NCBI GenBank assembly: GCA_028673005.1
Contig: CM054115.1
Span: 7,733,501 to 7,797,500, forward strand
DNA from: Tanypteryx hageni
Taxonomy: Eukaryota > Arthropoda > Insecta > Odonata > Petaluridae
DNA: 64,000 nt
Direction of reading: 5' to 3'
Position 1 is the stretch's first letter. Every line of letters starts with the position of its first letter. Below the pieces are notes generated by a model that saw nothing but the letters and a program-made list of their open reading frames with translations, did no database searches and had not been told where the DNA came from. This document shows positions 43,090-54,600 of the stretch, piece by piece. A program made the position numbers and the translations under genes.

Positions 43090-43190
43090 AGTGTTTCCAG
43101 CCGGGTGATGGTTGGGTTCACCGACGTTTCGATAGCGTTCTCTGCCATCATCCTCAGAGTGTGCTGAGATACTGTGGGTGATTGTAATGA
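43090..43190 (-). repeat. Hammerhead-like motif, possible Penelope-like terminus
   Basis: On the - strand CTGAGGATGATGGC (ending at 43144), loop AGAGAAC, GCTATCGAAACGTCGG (43124 side). The arms GATGGC and GCTATC pair with one G-U. CTGAnGA...GAAAC is the hammerhead core pattern, but one unpaired U precedes the stem. No Penelope-like ORF adjoins it. Confidence 0.4.
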
Positions 43191-43409
43191 AATTCTAACC
43201 TAGTGAAGGTTGGCCCCGTCGCATTGCCAGCTTTGCTGCAAATGCGGTTCGATGCTTGTAAAACCTTTTGGTCCCAAAAGCTATCAACCCCTCCCTACAG
43301 GCGGGGACGCTTGTTCATAGAGAGGGCATCCTGCGAATCAAGGCTAGCAATGGGTTGCTTGTAGCGATCCCACCATATAGCCTTGATGTCGCCTAGCTTA
43401 CGCACTTCT
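43191..43409 (-). mobile_element. 3' untranslated end of the jockey-like LINE
   Basis: GC-rich non-coding sequence continuing from the RT frames without a break. The exact 3' end is not resolved. Confidence 0.4.
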
Positions 43410-44758
43410 TCGTGCGACTATGCTGCTGCCTTGTAGTAGAATTCCCTGGGCATCCTCGGTAAGAGGACGTCCAGCGGTTGTACCTCCCACGACCGAGTAT
43501 CAGCCGGGGTGCATTGTTTTGCACGATCTGCAGAGGGTGGTCTTGGACACTCTAGGCCAGACAGGAGCTGCGTATGTCAAGATGAGCCTCACCGAGCTCA
43601 GGTAGATGCGTCTCTTGGTGTCGATCGACAAGCCATCCAGGCGCAGAATCGGACGGATTCTTGATAACGCCCCAAGGGCCTTGCGGCGGACACTCTCAAC
43701 CTGAGGATTCCAAAGAAGCCTCCGGTCCAGCACTATTCCCAGGCAGGCGACCACCATCACCGACAGGTTGACTCCAGGCGGCGCTCGTCTTCCAGGATAG
43801 AAGACGACGGCCTCGGTTTTTAAGAATTAACTGAAATGCGCAATCGACGATACCAGGTGATCATATCGTTGACGGCGCACTGAAACGTCTCCACAGCTGC
43901 GTATTCTTGCTAGAGCGCGACAGGAGCACCGCGTCGTCAGCGTACAGGGCGAGCACGTGTTTCACCCAAAATCGTGGTGGGGGATCTTGGGTGAAAATGT
44001 TGAACAAAGTCGGCCCCAGGACTGACCCCTGCGGAAAGCCGAAGCAGATGCGTTGCAGTCCAAATCCGACCCGGAGCCAAAACACCCGGAACGTCCTGCA
44101 CTGCAGGAACGACTCTATCAGCCGAACGAGCCAAGCTGGGAGCTGGAGTCTAACCATCTTCAACAGGAATGCTGGATGTCACATGCGGTCAAAGGTCTTC
44201 GAGATGTCGAAGAAGGCCCCCGCGACCACGTGGTTCCTGTTGAAGGCGTCGGTGATAAAGTGCGTCACCCTACTCAGTTGCTGGGTAGTGGAGTGCCCAC
44301 TTCGGAAGCCGAACTGTTCATCCGGGAGAATGTTCTTCTCTCGGAGAATGTGCTCAGTGGCTTCTGGATGAGACGCTCAAATATCTTCCCGTATCCCGCC
44401 AGGAGAGAGATTGGCCGACTGTCTCCGGGAACAACCTCCGTCCCCGGCTTCTTCGGGAGGCAGATGATCTTTGCCCCCTTCCAGGTAGACGGAAAATATG
44501 GAATCCAGAAAAAACCGTTATAAACGGCGTTCAGAAATTCTACTGCGGCGACTGGAATCTGTCGCAGGACGACATATGGGATGTTGTCATCCCCCGTAGC
44601 CCTCCTCGACCCAAGGCGGCAAATCAGTGCAATAATATCGCGCTCCGAGAAATGAGGGATCGCCGCAGCCTGCAGTGGACCACGATCAAGCGTCCTCAGC
44701 ACCCTAACGATGTCTTCCTCCACCGCGTTCGACTCTGTGGTGGCCGAGTTGGGTCGAA
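43410..44758 (-). pseudogene. Jockey-like LINE reverse transcriptase
   Basis: Reading the - strand: SATTESNAVEEDIVRVLRTL (44740 side), ALICRLGSRRATGDDNIPYV, YFPSTWKGAKIICLPKKPG, DSRPISLLAGYGKIFERLIQ (44274-44723), then AWLVRLIESFLQCRTFRV, GFPQGSVLGPTLFNIF and LALYADDAVLLSRSS (43861-44163), then CLGIVLDRRLLWNPQVE, RRIYLSSVRLILTYAAPVW (43500-43760). The K-PG...RPISLL...GK.FE order and YADDAVL are typical of jockey-clade RTs. It is GC-rich compared with its surroundings and split over three frames. The upstream endonuclease is missing. Confidence 0.88.
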
Positions 44759-45015
44759 ATAAATCAAGAGGTATCTAGGGTTTGTTTATTTTCGTTGCTA
44801 AAACAAATACCCTATATACGTATATCCTACATTCTTTGAAAAAGAAAGAAATGATATATTATATATCTGCTGAATTCTGATTCGTAAATATGTTTAATTA
44901 ACCTTCATGTACATACTGCGTTTCATAAGTGGAAAGACGCGGAAAAATGATACGAATAAAAGCTAAAACGAAGAAGAAATACATATATTAAATAAATAAC
45001 CATAGTTTTAAATAT

Positions 45016-45228
45016 ATACTGTAACGAGACCAGACCGATAACGGACTTTGCTCTTCATTTTATTTTGTTTTTGCGCGCAGCCAACAGGGTGCGCGTCACT
45101 TCTCTCTTCTCTTGTGGAAGCTTACAGAGTGTAGTGTGCGCCCCAGGCGATTAAAGGTGTTTGTGTTTTTACGTGTAACTTTCATTTGTGCCCTTTCCTC
45201 TCCGAGAAACCCTAGCCCGTCACAATAC
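45016..45228. mobile_element. Solo LTR (205 bp) with 4-bp duplication
   Basis: 45020-45224 begins TGTAACGAGACCAGACC and ends AGCCCGTCACA. The first and last bases form an imperfect inverted repeat (TGTAACG / CGTCACA). Flanks are ATAC (45016-45019) and ATAC (45225-45228). It is GC-richer than its surroundings and includes ATTAAAGG. TG...CA, a short inverted end and a 4-bp duplication are what a Ty3/gypsy solo LTR leaves. It is not similar to the LTR at 16074. Confidence 0.75.
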
Positions 45229-46790
45229 ATATTTTAAATATGAAAATCAAAAGTTTAAACCGAATTTTAATTTAGCGGTGAATTAAATTAATTACTAAAA
45301 TGCTAATTATCAAATAATAGCAATAATGTTGCAATCGATATTTTATTCTACCGATTGACAAAATTAATGCTCTGAAATTTTATGAACTAGGTTTGTAGAT
45401 TTGGTTTTTTTTCGTTGCCACAAACACTTTCCCTCATTTACTATCTATTTAAGAATTACCTCAGTGTTACAAATCGGTAAATAGAACTTCTCACTTAACT
45501 TCACAAAAGTATTTTATTGAACGCCAATTTAGTAAATTGAGACAGTGCAAAAAGATGTTATGGCTACTAATTTTAATATTCTTAACATACACGTTTTCAC
45601 AACTTCATTTTCCCAATAATTCTGCACGGATTTCAATTCTATCTAAAAGTTAAATAATAATTCGTTGAAACGTTTAAGTCTAAGTTCGTTGCTAGTTTAT
45701 TAACGATTTGAAAATTACTATTTTAACGCCATATTTTATTTTATTTTCTAGAGGATAATAGCAATGCGCTTTGACCTGCGACATTTGGAGAGCTGAAAAT
45801 TCAGTAGTATCATTTTGGAATCTTTAAACTTCTAAATCCCAAGTGTTATCCAAATCAATCGTCGTTCTTGACTCTAAAAATACTGACAGCAAGCATTTTT
45901 ATAGACACGAAAAGAAAATTGTATAGATGTTGTCGGCTTGTAGCAACAATAAAAACAATATAAGTATTATAGAATCAATTTAAGTACCAAAACTTTGGAT
46001 AATTCAATAAAATTTCGCTTAATACAATGCCACCTCAAAATCGCTTAGTCTTATTACGGCGCTAACGTATGCTATAGAATAGCGGTGTCCAACCGAATTT
46101 CGATTTTCGTCATAAGCTGGCAAACATCCCATCAGCTTCGCCACTCAGTTTAAAACATATGCAATATCAGTTAAAGCATTACACTTCTATGGCTACAAAC
46201 GCACGTAGCATAGTAGTCACACAGAGTACTGCTCTCTGTAAGCCATATTATTATCTAACTTTTAAGGAGGTAATGTGAGTTTGCATTTAATATTTCGTAC
46301 AGCAACTTGTTTAACTATTAGATTTAGGTATCTGGTTAAATGATCTGCTGGGGGCTTTAGTTCAGTTAGATCAAAAGAAATTAATGCTGTGAAGGCGCAT
46401 GTCGTTAGCGGTCGAAAAGGTATTCCTGACGAAGAGGATCAGTTGGCCAACTGCATGTGTGTGGGGTTGAGTGAGCATCTCCTCCTTAGGGGATCTTATA
46501 GCATTTAATATATTGTGCTTTCTTATTTTTTACTGTTGTAGTTAGCTTGATTTTCTTGTGCAGTTTTCGATTTTTATAATATGAAGTTCGTACCCCTGTA
46601 CGAGATATCCTATGGACCAGAATCTTTATATTTCGTAGCCGTATTTTACCTATAATATCGATATTGTTTCCTTAGCTCTTCGTTTTTCCAGTCTTTCTTC
46701 GTAATTTTCCATATTTTTCTGCTTTCTCTATGTGTATCTTAACTTGGCGAGGAGCGCGGTTTCACACGAGAACATGTATTTCTCTTACAG
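45229..46790. other. AT-rich intron sequence before exon 2
   Basis: No gene. A TTAGTTCAGTTAGATC stretch at 46357 looks slightly like a tRNA A box but has no convincing B box or cloverleaf. Confidence 0.5.
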
Positions 46791-46811
46791 TCTGCCTTCC
46801 TCTCTCTCCAG

Positions 46812-46924
46812 GGGCAACCCGCCCAAACCCAACTACCGGGAAAAGGAGAAGCAAGTGTTGGACCAGATCTTGGGCCCTGGCAGATACGACGCCCGGATCA
46901 GACCTTCCGGAGTCAACGGAACGG
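46812..46924 (+). CDS. GluCl: Glutamate-gated chloride channel, exon 2
   Basis: The 113-nt exon lies between CTCTCTCCAG and GGTGAGG. With one nucleotide completing Trp25 it encodes GNPPKPNYREKEKQVLDQIL and GPGRYDARIRPSGVNGT, plus one nucleotide of the next codon. This is the well-known N-terminal helix and start of the extracellular ligand-binding domain of arthropod GluCl subunits (REKEKxVLDQILGxGxYDxRIRPSGxNGT). An alternative acceptor at 46789 (TCTTACAG) would break the frame, so 46811 is chosen. Incoming phase 2 matches exon 1 and outgoing phase 1 matches exon 3. Sequence constraint and GC content are far higher than in the flanks. The intron before it is 22,875 bp. Confidence 0.95.
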
Positions 46925-46929
46925 GTGAG

Positions 46930-49020
46930 GGACACCAAGAGAAGGATTTATGGCACACATTTGCCAATCGAGAGATCTTTTTATCTGTGGGTCGGTTGGG
47001 ATGCGTTTGGAGGCGGCTTCGGCCATTCAAACCTCCTGAAAGGACGTTCGTTCATAAGGTTTTTTTTAATTTTAAAGAGGCCATAGCTTGGTATATTTGT
47101 GGCTCGCTTTGTATACACTCACATTAAAGCCTTTATATTCAAATACGTTTGTTGAAGTGAATTATGAAACAAATAGTTTTCAAAACTCGTGGCATCAACA
47201 TTTCGTGACTAAGTTGCATTCTTTGCTATGATAGTTTATATAGATTTTTCCTTGATGTTTGATTGTTATTGAGTGTACGACCGAGTGTATACGAGTGAAA
47301 TATGAAGCGGCACACAATTTAAATATCAGTCTCTCTTGTCTTTATTATAATTCGACAAATTATTGCTACAAAACAACTGAAACCGTTTCCTCTTATCTGG
47401 AGATCTCGATCTCCTCAAATAATAATTTTTAATATTTCTTTATTAGATAAATACCCCATATATTTATAATTAAATGGTTATTGTACACCAGAAAACAGGG
47501 TTGCAGCCTTGTTATCATTATCACGAAAACGATGATTCTCAGCATTTTCTCGTGTCCCTACAAATTATAACGCTCAGAAATGCGTCTCAATTCCTTATGC
47601 TTTATTTTAATTCCATTATAAGCAAAATATATCAGTTTAAAAAAAATAAGAGTATTTTAGAGGAAGATGATTTCATCTGGTTGTCTAAACAAGAGATGTT
47701 AAAATGGAGGGTGCACCTGTAATTTGAAGTTACTGAATATTTTAAAGATTTTTGTGATAAATTCATATATGGAATCATGCATCATTATTTTCATCGTTCG
47801 TTTAAATCGATCGAAGAAGTACCTCCAGTCTACTCTAAAAAATATCTTTATTTGCGTTTTAGGGCTTCTGTAATGTTACTTCGAAAATCTAAGCATCACA
47901 AAATTTGTAATCAACAAAAAATATTTTAGTAAGCGTATTCTAATGAAATCCCTATCTATGATATATGAAGTTATGAATATTATACACTGGTTCCAATACT
48001 GGGTCCTACTAATGTCGTTCATAATATGATTAACATCTCAAATAATCTTTTTGTGTGAATGAGTAGAATAAAGTACTTATTATATCTAAGGCTCTAAAAC
48101 TCACAAATTAAGCGCACATTAATGAAAATTTGATGACAAATAATGAATTAATCAGTTTAATTCACAATCAAAACGCGTCTATTGAATGAGTAGATGAGTA
48201 GACAAAATTAATCAATCGATAAAACATAATTTCACTAAGCCTCATTAATGAAGATTCAGATCTTACATATAAATTATTCAAAATATTATCTTGGGAAAAA
48301 TTAAGGAAAGTTGCGAAAATTTAACATATAACAGGTTTATTTTAATTTGAGCTATGACGTTTTCTAAAACGTTTCTTTGATTTAACTGATCTCATTGCGA
48401 TGAACTGTTTAAAAAAATTCTCGCTAAAATCCACTTAATTCACATATTGAAATCGATTAAAAAAAGGTTTTGCACGATATTTAAAATTTAGAGAATTTTA
48501 TTATAGGAAATAACATACAAAAATCGTTCTTTGAAAAAGAATTTTGATTTTAACATCTTTATAATCATATTAACAACGTTAATTTTTGCGGCCGATAACT
48601 ATAGAAAAGGTTTGTGCTACTGGAATGAATAAATTATAGAGAGCACAAACTCAACTTGGGAATGCTCCGCTTTGTGGAAAGATTTCATAATAGAAATAAA
48701 ACAATTAATACAATTTCAATCGAAGAAAAATTTACTCGACCGGCTTCGCTTATTACAGCATCAACAGGTTAGAAAAGTGAAGAGATGCGCAAATGGATTT
48801 TTCACTTACAACAGTAGCTTTTCTTACGTCTAAAATACTATTTCCGCATAACAATGAACTAGCAGAAGATATTCAACATTTATATCGCAGCAAAATTTAT
48901 TAATTGAGCACAAACACAATGTAGTTGAATAGTAATTATTTTCTGAAAAGATAAATACAATGTTTACATCTTTGTGGGACATAGATGCATATCAAATTTT
49001 TCTTTTGAACTAGCTACTTT
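46930..49020. other. AT-rich intron sequence
   Basis: Start of GluCl intron 2. No gene or clear repeat recognised. Confidence 0.5.
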
Positions 49021-49026
49021 TGAGTA

Positions 49027-49664
49027 TAGGTTTCCCTCTCTTTATGCGGGTTCGCTTTATGCGGGTTTTCTTTATGCGAATTCGCTATTATGTGACAAAC
49101 TTTTTGTTGCCGGAATTTCTTTTTATGCGTCTTTGATTCGCTCTTATGCGGTTAGGCGGCCAGTGCAATACATACGAAAGAAAGTTCTCCACTACACCAC
49201 AAGGCGGCCATTCAGTCTCTCATTGTCTCTTATGCTTTGCGTATTAGTAAAAGAGATGAGAGTGGGGTAGATATTGTAGAGTGGAGATGAAACGGAGATT
49301 TCGTGAGATACTTTTTGAGCCCACTTGAGAAGTTTTGTCTCCTTGCCCGCGGAAATTAAGTTGGCCCAAGACAACCTTCCAGCAGTTTAAACCTCCACTA
49401 TTGTGCCAGTCACAACAGCCATCACTTGTGCTCGTCCGCTTCCTTTTATTGGCGAATATAATTTAGTGTAAATTGTTTTAATTTTGTATTTAGCGCATAA
49501 GAAGTCGTTATGGAGCAAAAGAAGAGGGTCATGGAGGGGAGTTAGAATTGCTTGTGGAACGTATCCCTATCTTTTACATGTAAATGTAGGTTCTGTTTAT
49601 GCGAATTCGCTTTATGTGCCACTTGCCTGGAACGCAACACCCGCATAAAGAGAAGGAAGCCTTA
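49027..49664. mobile_element. MITE-like element with TTTATGCGGG termini
   Basis: Left TAGGTTTCCCTCTCTTTATG then CGGG, and right (reverse complement) TAAGGCTTCCTTCTCTTTAT then GCGGG, are inverted repeats of about 24 bp. Subterminal copies of TTTATGCGAATTCGCT follow on the left (49071) and right (49596). The 638-bp interior has no transposase. A TA precedes the left end and the right end reads TTACA, so a TA-targeting (pogo/Tigger or mariner-type) MITE is possible. Confidence 0.65.
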
Positions 49665-49669
49665 CATTG

Positions 49670-50870
49670 AAAATGAAAGCAAAGAATCTGACTCTGATCT
49701 CGCACAAAACTTCCTCACTATGTGTCAAAATGAAAATATCTCGAATTGTAGTTAAATATGTGATATACGTATATGTGACAAAGGTTTAATTGGAATATTA
49801 CTGATGGTTTATGATGATAGCGAAGATAATTCCTTCGGTAGCAATGTTCTGAATATAGTTACAAATTTATAGCGACGTTTAAAATGAAGGGAAAGGGTAT
49901 AGCTGAGAAATGGGAATTAGCAGTGAAGATTCAGAGAGAGAGAGAGTGAAAGAGAAGTATTTTGCGAAAGGTAAAGAAGGAAGATGGAAAACGGAGATAC
50001 GGGCAATATATCTTGAATAACGAGGAAGGAGACGATTGGAAAGAAGCACTCTCACCTGACGCCTGTGATGAGAGCAATCTGACAAAGACATCGACGTAGA
50101 GTGGGTTTGCCTGGATAGCGGGCGAATAAAAAACGGCAATTGTAAAATTGTTTACTCTTAATAGAACTTAGTTAACCAGGTGAAGTTTTGGATAACAAAC
50201 TGTTCAAAATATATCGCGAGAAGATAGCTTAGAATCTTTAGTTGAATAAAAATGACTTCAATCTAGGACAAACTCCTACGTGAGGTCTATCTATGACATC
50301 AAAGATATTTATTTTTACTGGAGAATTCTTAGGAAATATATGTATAGTATATTTTACAAGAGATCCTGGGTATTTAGAAGAGCGAGAACAAAACTATTGG
50401 CCGCAGAGAACAAATGGCTATTGCTTGAGTCCTTCGGGAAACAAAAGATGTTGGGAAAGAGAATGGAAAGTGTCGAGAGGGAGGGGAAGATATCCTGTGA
50501 ATAGGAGGGAGAAGAAAAGGAGAAATAAAGGGAAGGGGGAGGCAGACAGCGGGAAGAAAACTCAAATTACATTGAAAGAGAAGAAAAATTGGGATTTGAT
50601 GCAAGGAAGAACATATCTGATAAGAGTTAGAGATATTTTGGAATTGAATTATATTTGAGAATTCAAGTAAAACATAATTTTTACTAAAAAGCTAAAAACA
50701 CGTAAAAGTTATTTATAGATAGTATTACTCAATAAAAAATGAAACGTAAGCGTCTCGGTAATAAGGCAGTATGAAAAATATCCAAAAATGGCATTTAACA
50801 CGGTTTTTGCTTTGCCAAAACTTCCACTCCACTTTCCATCATTATTCCTCAACACTATTCAACGTTAATA
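49670..50870. other. Intron sequence without supported gene
   Basis: Purine-rich parts at 49930-50040 and 50440-50590 create open frames of Lys/Arg/Glu composition. A 121-residue frame at 50293-50658 has no recognisable motif. Confidence 0.45.
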
Positions 50871-51530
50871 TTCTCCTCCTTTCCTCCAACCTCTTCTCCA
50901 CCCTTCTGGCACCTACCTCCCCCCTTCCTACATCACGATCTCTTTTCTTCATTCATCACCCTCTCCTATCTTCATCCATCACACTCTCATCCCTTCGTCC
51001 ATCTCTATCTCCTCCCTACCTCCATCACCCTCTCCTCCCTTCATCCGTCACCTCCCTCTCTTCATTCACCCCCTCATCACACTTCATCCAACACCTCTCC
51101 TGCCTTGTTCAATCATTCTCTCCTCCCATCATCCATCACCCTCTCCTCCCTTCATCCTTCACCCTCTTCTCCCTACATCCATCACACTCTCCTCCCTTCA
51201 TCCAACACCCTCTCCTCCATCACCGTCTCCTCACTTAATCCATCCCCTCTCCTAGCTTCATCCATCCCCCTCTCTTTTTCTCTACTCTCCTAACTTCCCT
51301 TACTCATCCCATTCCTGCCCCTCCCTATCCTCTCTTCCATCACTCCCCTCTCTTCCACACCTCCAATCCTCTCCCTCCTCTTCTTCCTCTCTCCTATCCT
51401 CCCTTGATGTCTCCTCTCCTAAATTCCCTATTCTCTCCTGCTTACCATTCATCCACATCCCCTGGTACCCTTCTCTCCTCCCCTCTCTTCCTATCGACTC
51501 TTCCCTTTGCTTCACTCTACACCATGATCT
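50871..51530. repeat. Pyrimidine-rich minisatellite
   Basis: Degenerate CTCCTCCCTTCATCCATCAC units of about 24-30 bp fill this stretch on the + strand. Frames are Ser/Pro/Leu/His repeats. On the other strand the unit reads like the purine-rich array at 51.99 kb. Confidence 0.85.
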
Positions 51531-51989
51531 GTGAGGATGTTGTGAAAGTGAAGTGGAGATGGTGATGCCAATTGTGGGATTGGCGCAGGTTTTGCAAATT
51601 ATTATCAATAAAAAGAGCAGGAGAAGGTGATGGAGAGGTTTTGTATCAACATATTGAGGTTATGAGTACAATTTTCTTTAAAATATAATAAATCACGACT
51701 CGAGAGATTTGCAAGTACAATCCCCGAATTGAGAATACAAAAATCACAATAACATCTAAATATAACAGCGCTTAAAATTTAGAGTAGCATTAAGGGAGAT
51801 GAGGATTTAATATAGTATTCGCTGTGTAGGGAACATTATGCACTGTTTGCAAAAAGACGAGAAAATAAACATCAATTAGAGAAAGAGCTTGAAGGGAAGA
51901 ATTGGAAATGACAGAAAAGAGGACATGCCTTCTGAGGGGAGGTTTAAGGGTTGGTAATTTGCATCATAGCGAAAAGGCCAATGAATGAA

Positions 51990-53645
51990 GGGAAGCGGTT
52001 GAAGGCAGAAGAGAGAAGAATAGATGGAAGAGGACAGAGGGAGGTATTGAGGAAGAGGAGAGGGGGAAGAATGGAGGAATAGGAGAGAGGGAGGGATGGA
52101 GTAAGAGAAGAGATTGAGGGATGGAGGAAGAGGAGAGACTGAAGGATGGAGGAAGAGGTGAGAGGGCTGGATGGAGGAAGAGGAGAGAGGGAAGAATGGA
52201 GGAAGAGGAGAGAGTGAGGGATGGAGGAAGAGGAAAGAGGTAGGGATGTAGGAAGAAGAGAGAGGGAAGGATGGAGGAAGAGGAGAGAGGGAGAGATGAA
52301 AGATGAGGAGAGAGGGAAGAATATTGGAAGAGGGGAGAGGGAGGGATGGAGAATGAAGAGATAGGGAAGGATGGTGGAAGAGAAGGAGTGATGGTGGAAG
52401 AGGAGAGAGAGATGGATGCAGAAAATGGAGAGAGGGAGGAATGGAGGATTAGGAGAGAAGGTAGGATGGAGGAAGAGGGGAAAGGGAGGGTTGTAGAAAG
52501 CGGAGAGAAGAAGGGATGGAGGAAGAGGAGAGAGAGAGGGATGAAGGAAGAGGAGAGAAGTAGGGATGGAGGACGAGGAGAGAGGGAATGGAGGAAGAGG
52601 TGAGAGGGAGTGATGGTGGAAGAAGAGAGAGGGACGGATGGTGGAAGAGGAGAGAGAGAAATGGAATAAGAGGAGAGAGGGAAAGATGAAGAATGAGGAG
52701 AAAGGGAAGGATAGTGGAAGAGGAGAGAGGGAGGGATGGAGGATGAAGAGATAGGGAAGGATGGTGGAAGAGAAGAGAGGGAGTGATGGTGGAAGAGGAG
52801 AGATAGACGAATGGAGGAAAAGGAGAGAGGGAGGGATGGAGGATTAGGAGAGAAGGAGGGATGGAGGAAGAGGAGAGAGTAAGGGATGGTGGAAGAGGTG
52901 AGAAGGAGGGATGGAAAAAGAGGAGAGAGGGAGGAATGGGGCAGAAGAGAGAGGGATTGGATGAAAGAAGAGTAGAGAGGGAGAGATGGAGGAAGAGGAG
53001 AGCGGGAGGGATGGAGAAAGAAGTAGAGGGAAGGATCCTTTAAGAAGAGAGAGGGAGGGAACCTGGAAGAAGAGAGAGGGACCGATGGTAAAAGAGGAGA
53101 GAGGGAGGGATGGAGGAAGAGGAGAGTGGTAGGAGTGGTGAGGAGGAGAGAGATAGGAGTGGTGAAGAGAAGAGAGGGATGGATGGAGGTATTGGAGACA
53201 GTAAGTGAGGGAGGAATTGGATAGAGGATGGGATGGTAGAAGAGGAGAGAGGTAGGAGTGGAAGAAGAGGATAGAGGGCCGGATGATGGAACAGGATAGA
53301 GTGAGGGGTGGTGGAAGAGGAGTAGAGACGGAAATATGGCGGAAGAGTAGTGAGGGAATGATGATGGATGAGGAGAGAGGGAGGGATGGAGGAAGAGGGG
53401 AGAGGGATGGATGGAGGAATAAGAGAGAGAGAGGGATGGATTAACAGTGAGATGGAGGGATCTAGGAAGAGGAGAGAGGGAATGATGGAGGAAGAGGGGA
53501 GAGGGAGGCATGGTGGAAGAGGAGAGATGGAGGGATGAAAGAAGAGGAGCGAGGGAGTAATGGAGGAAGAGGAGATTGGGAGGGATGGAGACTGAGGAGA
53601 GGAGTAATGGTGCATGAGGAGGGAAGGAATTGAGGAAGTGGAGAG
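51990..53645. repeat. Purine-rich 24-bp minisatellite, about 1.65 kb
   Basis: Degenerate tandem units of about 24 bp on the consensus AGAGGGAGGGATGGAGGAAG then AGG, roughly 65-70 copies. The period is a multiple of three, so long open frames persist on the - strand (Ser/Pro/Leu repeats with an 8-residue period). Nearly every base of the + strand is a purine. Confidence 0.92.
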
Positions 53646-54309
53646 GAGGAATAATGTACGAGTGAATGAGAATGGCTGAGTTCAGAGGATAGGTTATTGT
53701 GTTTGGGTAGCTGGTTTGGAGAGGGATGCGGTGGATATAAAAATTAAGCTGTTGAAATATGAGGAGTAGGAATTGGGATACAGTTGTTAGGCTTGCACTT
53801 TTTTGGTGTAAGTAGATTTTGTGGCTTATATGAAAAGTACAGATGGCTTTATACTACCAAAGCTTGGAACGATTTCGTGTCTGAAGCTATCTTGAAATAA
53901 GTCGTTCAATGAAATATTATCCTCATAAAGATTCTTATTCGGCGTATCGGATTTGATATGAAACACTAAAATATTATTTTTCTTTTTTCTTATATTTAAC
54001 AAATATTACTCCCTTTTTTAAAGCAGTGACAATCCTTCTAATTAATTTTTCTATTATGAATTAATATCAATAGAAATGCACTTTTACTTCCAAATGCAAT
54101 AGGACCTTAATTAACGCGCGTATAGTTAATACGTTTTTGTCGATAGATTGTTTTCAATTTGGCACCTACTTTAATCCACGAGTATTAATTTCTTAAAACT
54201 TTATGCGAGCTAACGCGATATACGTGATGTTAGCACAGCATATATTCTTATTTGTTCGAAAATATTATGTCTAGTTTTTAAGGTATTTTGTTGTTATTAA
54301 TTTCATGAA
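53646..54309. other. Spacer
   Basis: AT-rich, no feature recognised. Confidence 0.5.
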
Positions 54310-54329
54310 ATATATATATTGACCGCCAG

Positions 54330-54377
<48 letters not shown>

Positions 54378-54395
54378 CTATATATAATATATATA
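54310..54395. repeat. (CA)n and (TA)n microsatellite
   Basis: CGCGCACACACA...CACATATATATA followed by interrupted TA repeats to 54395, at the 3' end of the Penelope-like element. Confidence 0.85.
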
Positions 54396-54600
54396 AATGC
54401 TTACGGAAGACAAAAAGTAAATGGGATAAATGGATGGATACAAGTTGTTGGGATAAGGGAGCCCAATGAACACTCACCAATAAGACGATTTCAGATTGGA
54501 TAGCTGCTGGGAGTGTTGAAGTGACACACGTAAAACAAACACAAAAAAAGATCACCCCTAAAGCTTCTTTCTGGGTGATCTCTTCGTCAGCACAGGAGAG
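54396..54600 (-). mobile_element. Penelope-like 3' terminal unit with hammerhead-like start
   Basis: Directly after the ORF on the - strand: CTGACGAAGAGATCACCC, then AGAAAGAAGC, then ACGTGTGTCACTTC, TCTTATTGGTGAGTGTTC, ATTGGGCTCCC and an end running into TA repeats. Block order equals the units at 39.3 and 41.7 kb. The hammerhead-like stem here is weak (AGAG...CCC), although GATCACCC also pairs with GGGTGATC further on. Confidence 0.7.

Noticed and set aside
46076..46100. Possible hAT terminus AGCGGTGTCCAACC
   Set aside because: A single short match without partner or duplication.
46347..46440. tRNA-like or SINE head (TTAGTTCAGTTAGATC)
   Set aside because: A-box-like only; no convincing B box or cloverleaf, and no SINE tail.
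46789..46811. Alternative acceptor for GluCl exon 2 at TCTCTTACAG
   Set aside because: It would add 22 nt and break the reading frame from exon 1 and into the conserved peptide.
46730..47127. Long + strand ORFs over exon 2 taken as single exons
   Set aside because: The conserved peptide stops exactly at the GTGAGG donor; the remainder is intron read-through.
50293..50658. 121-codon + strand ORF with a basic tail
   Set aside because: No motif, purine-rich low complexity, AT-rich start; cannot be told from chance.
51964..53615. Long - strand ORFs (515 and 191 codons, Ser/Pro/Leu-rich)
   Set aside because: They follow the 24-bp minisatellite, whose period is a multiple of three; no start context or domain. 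Artefact of the repeat.
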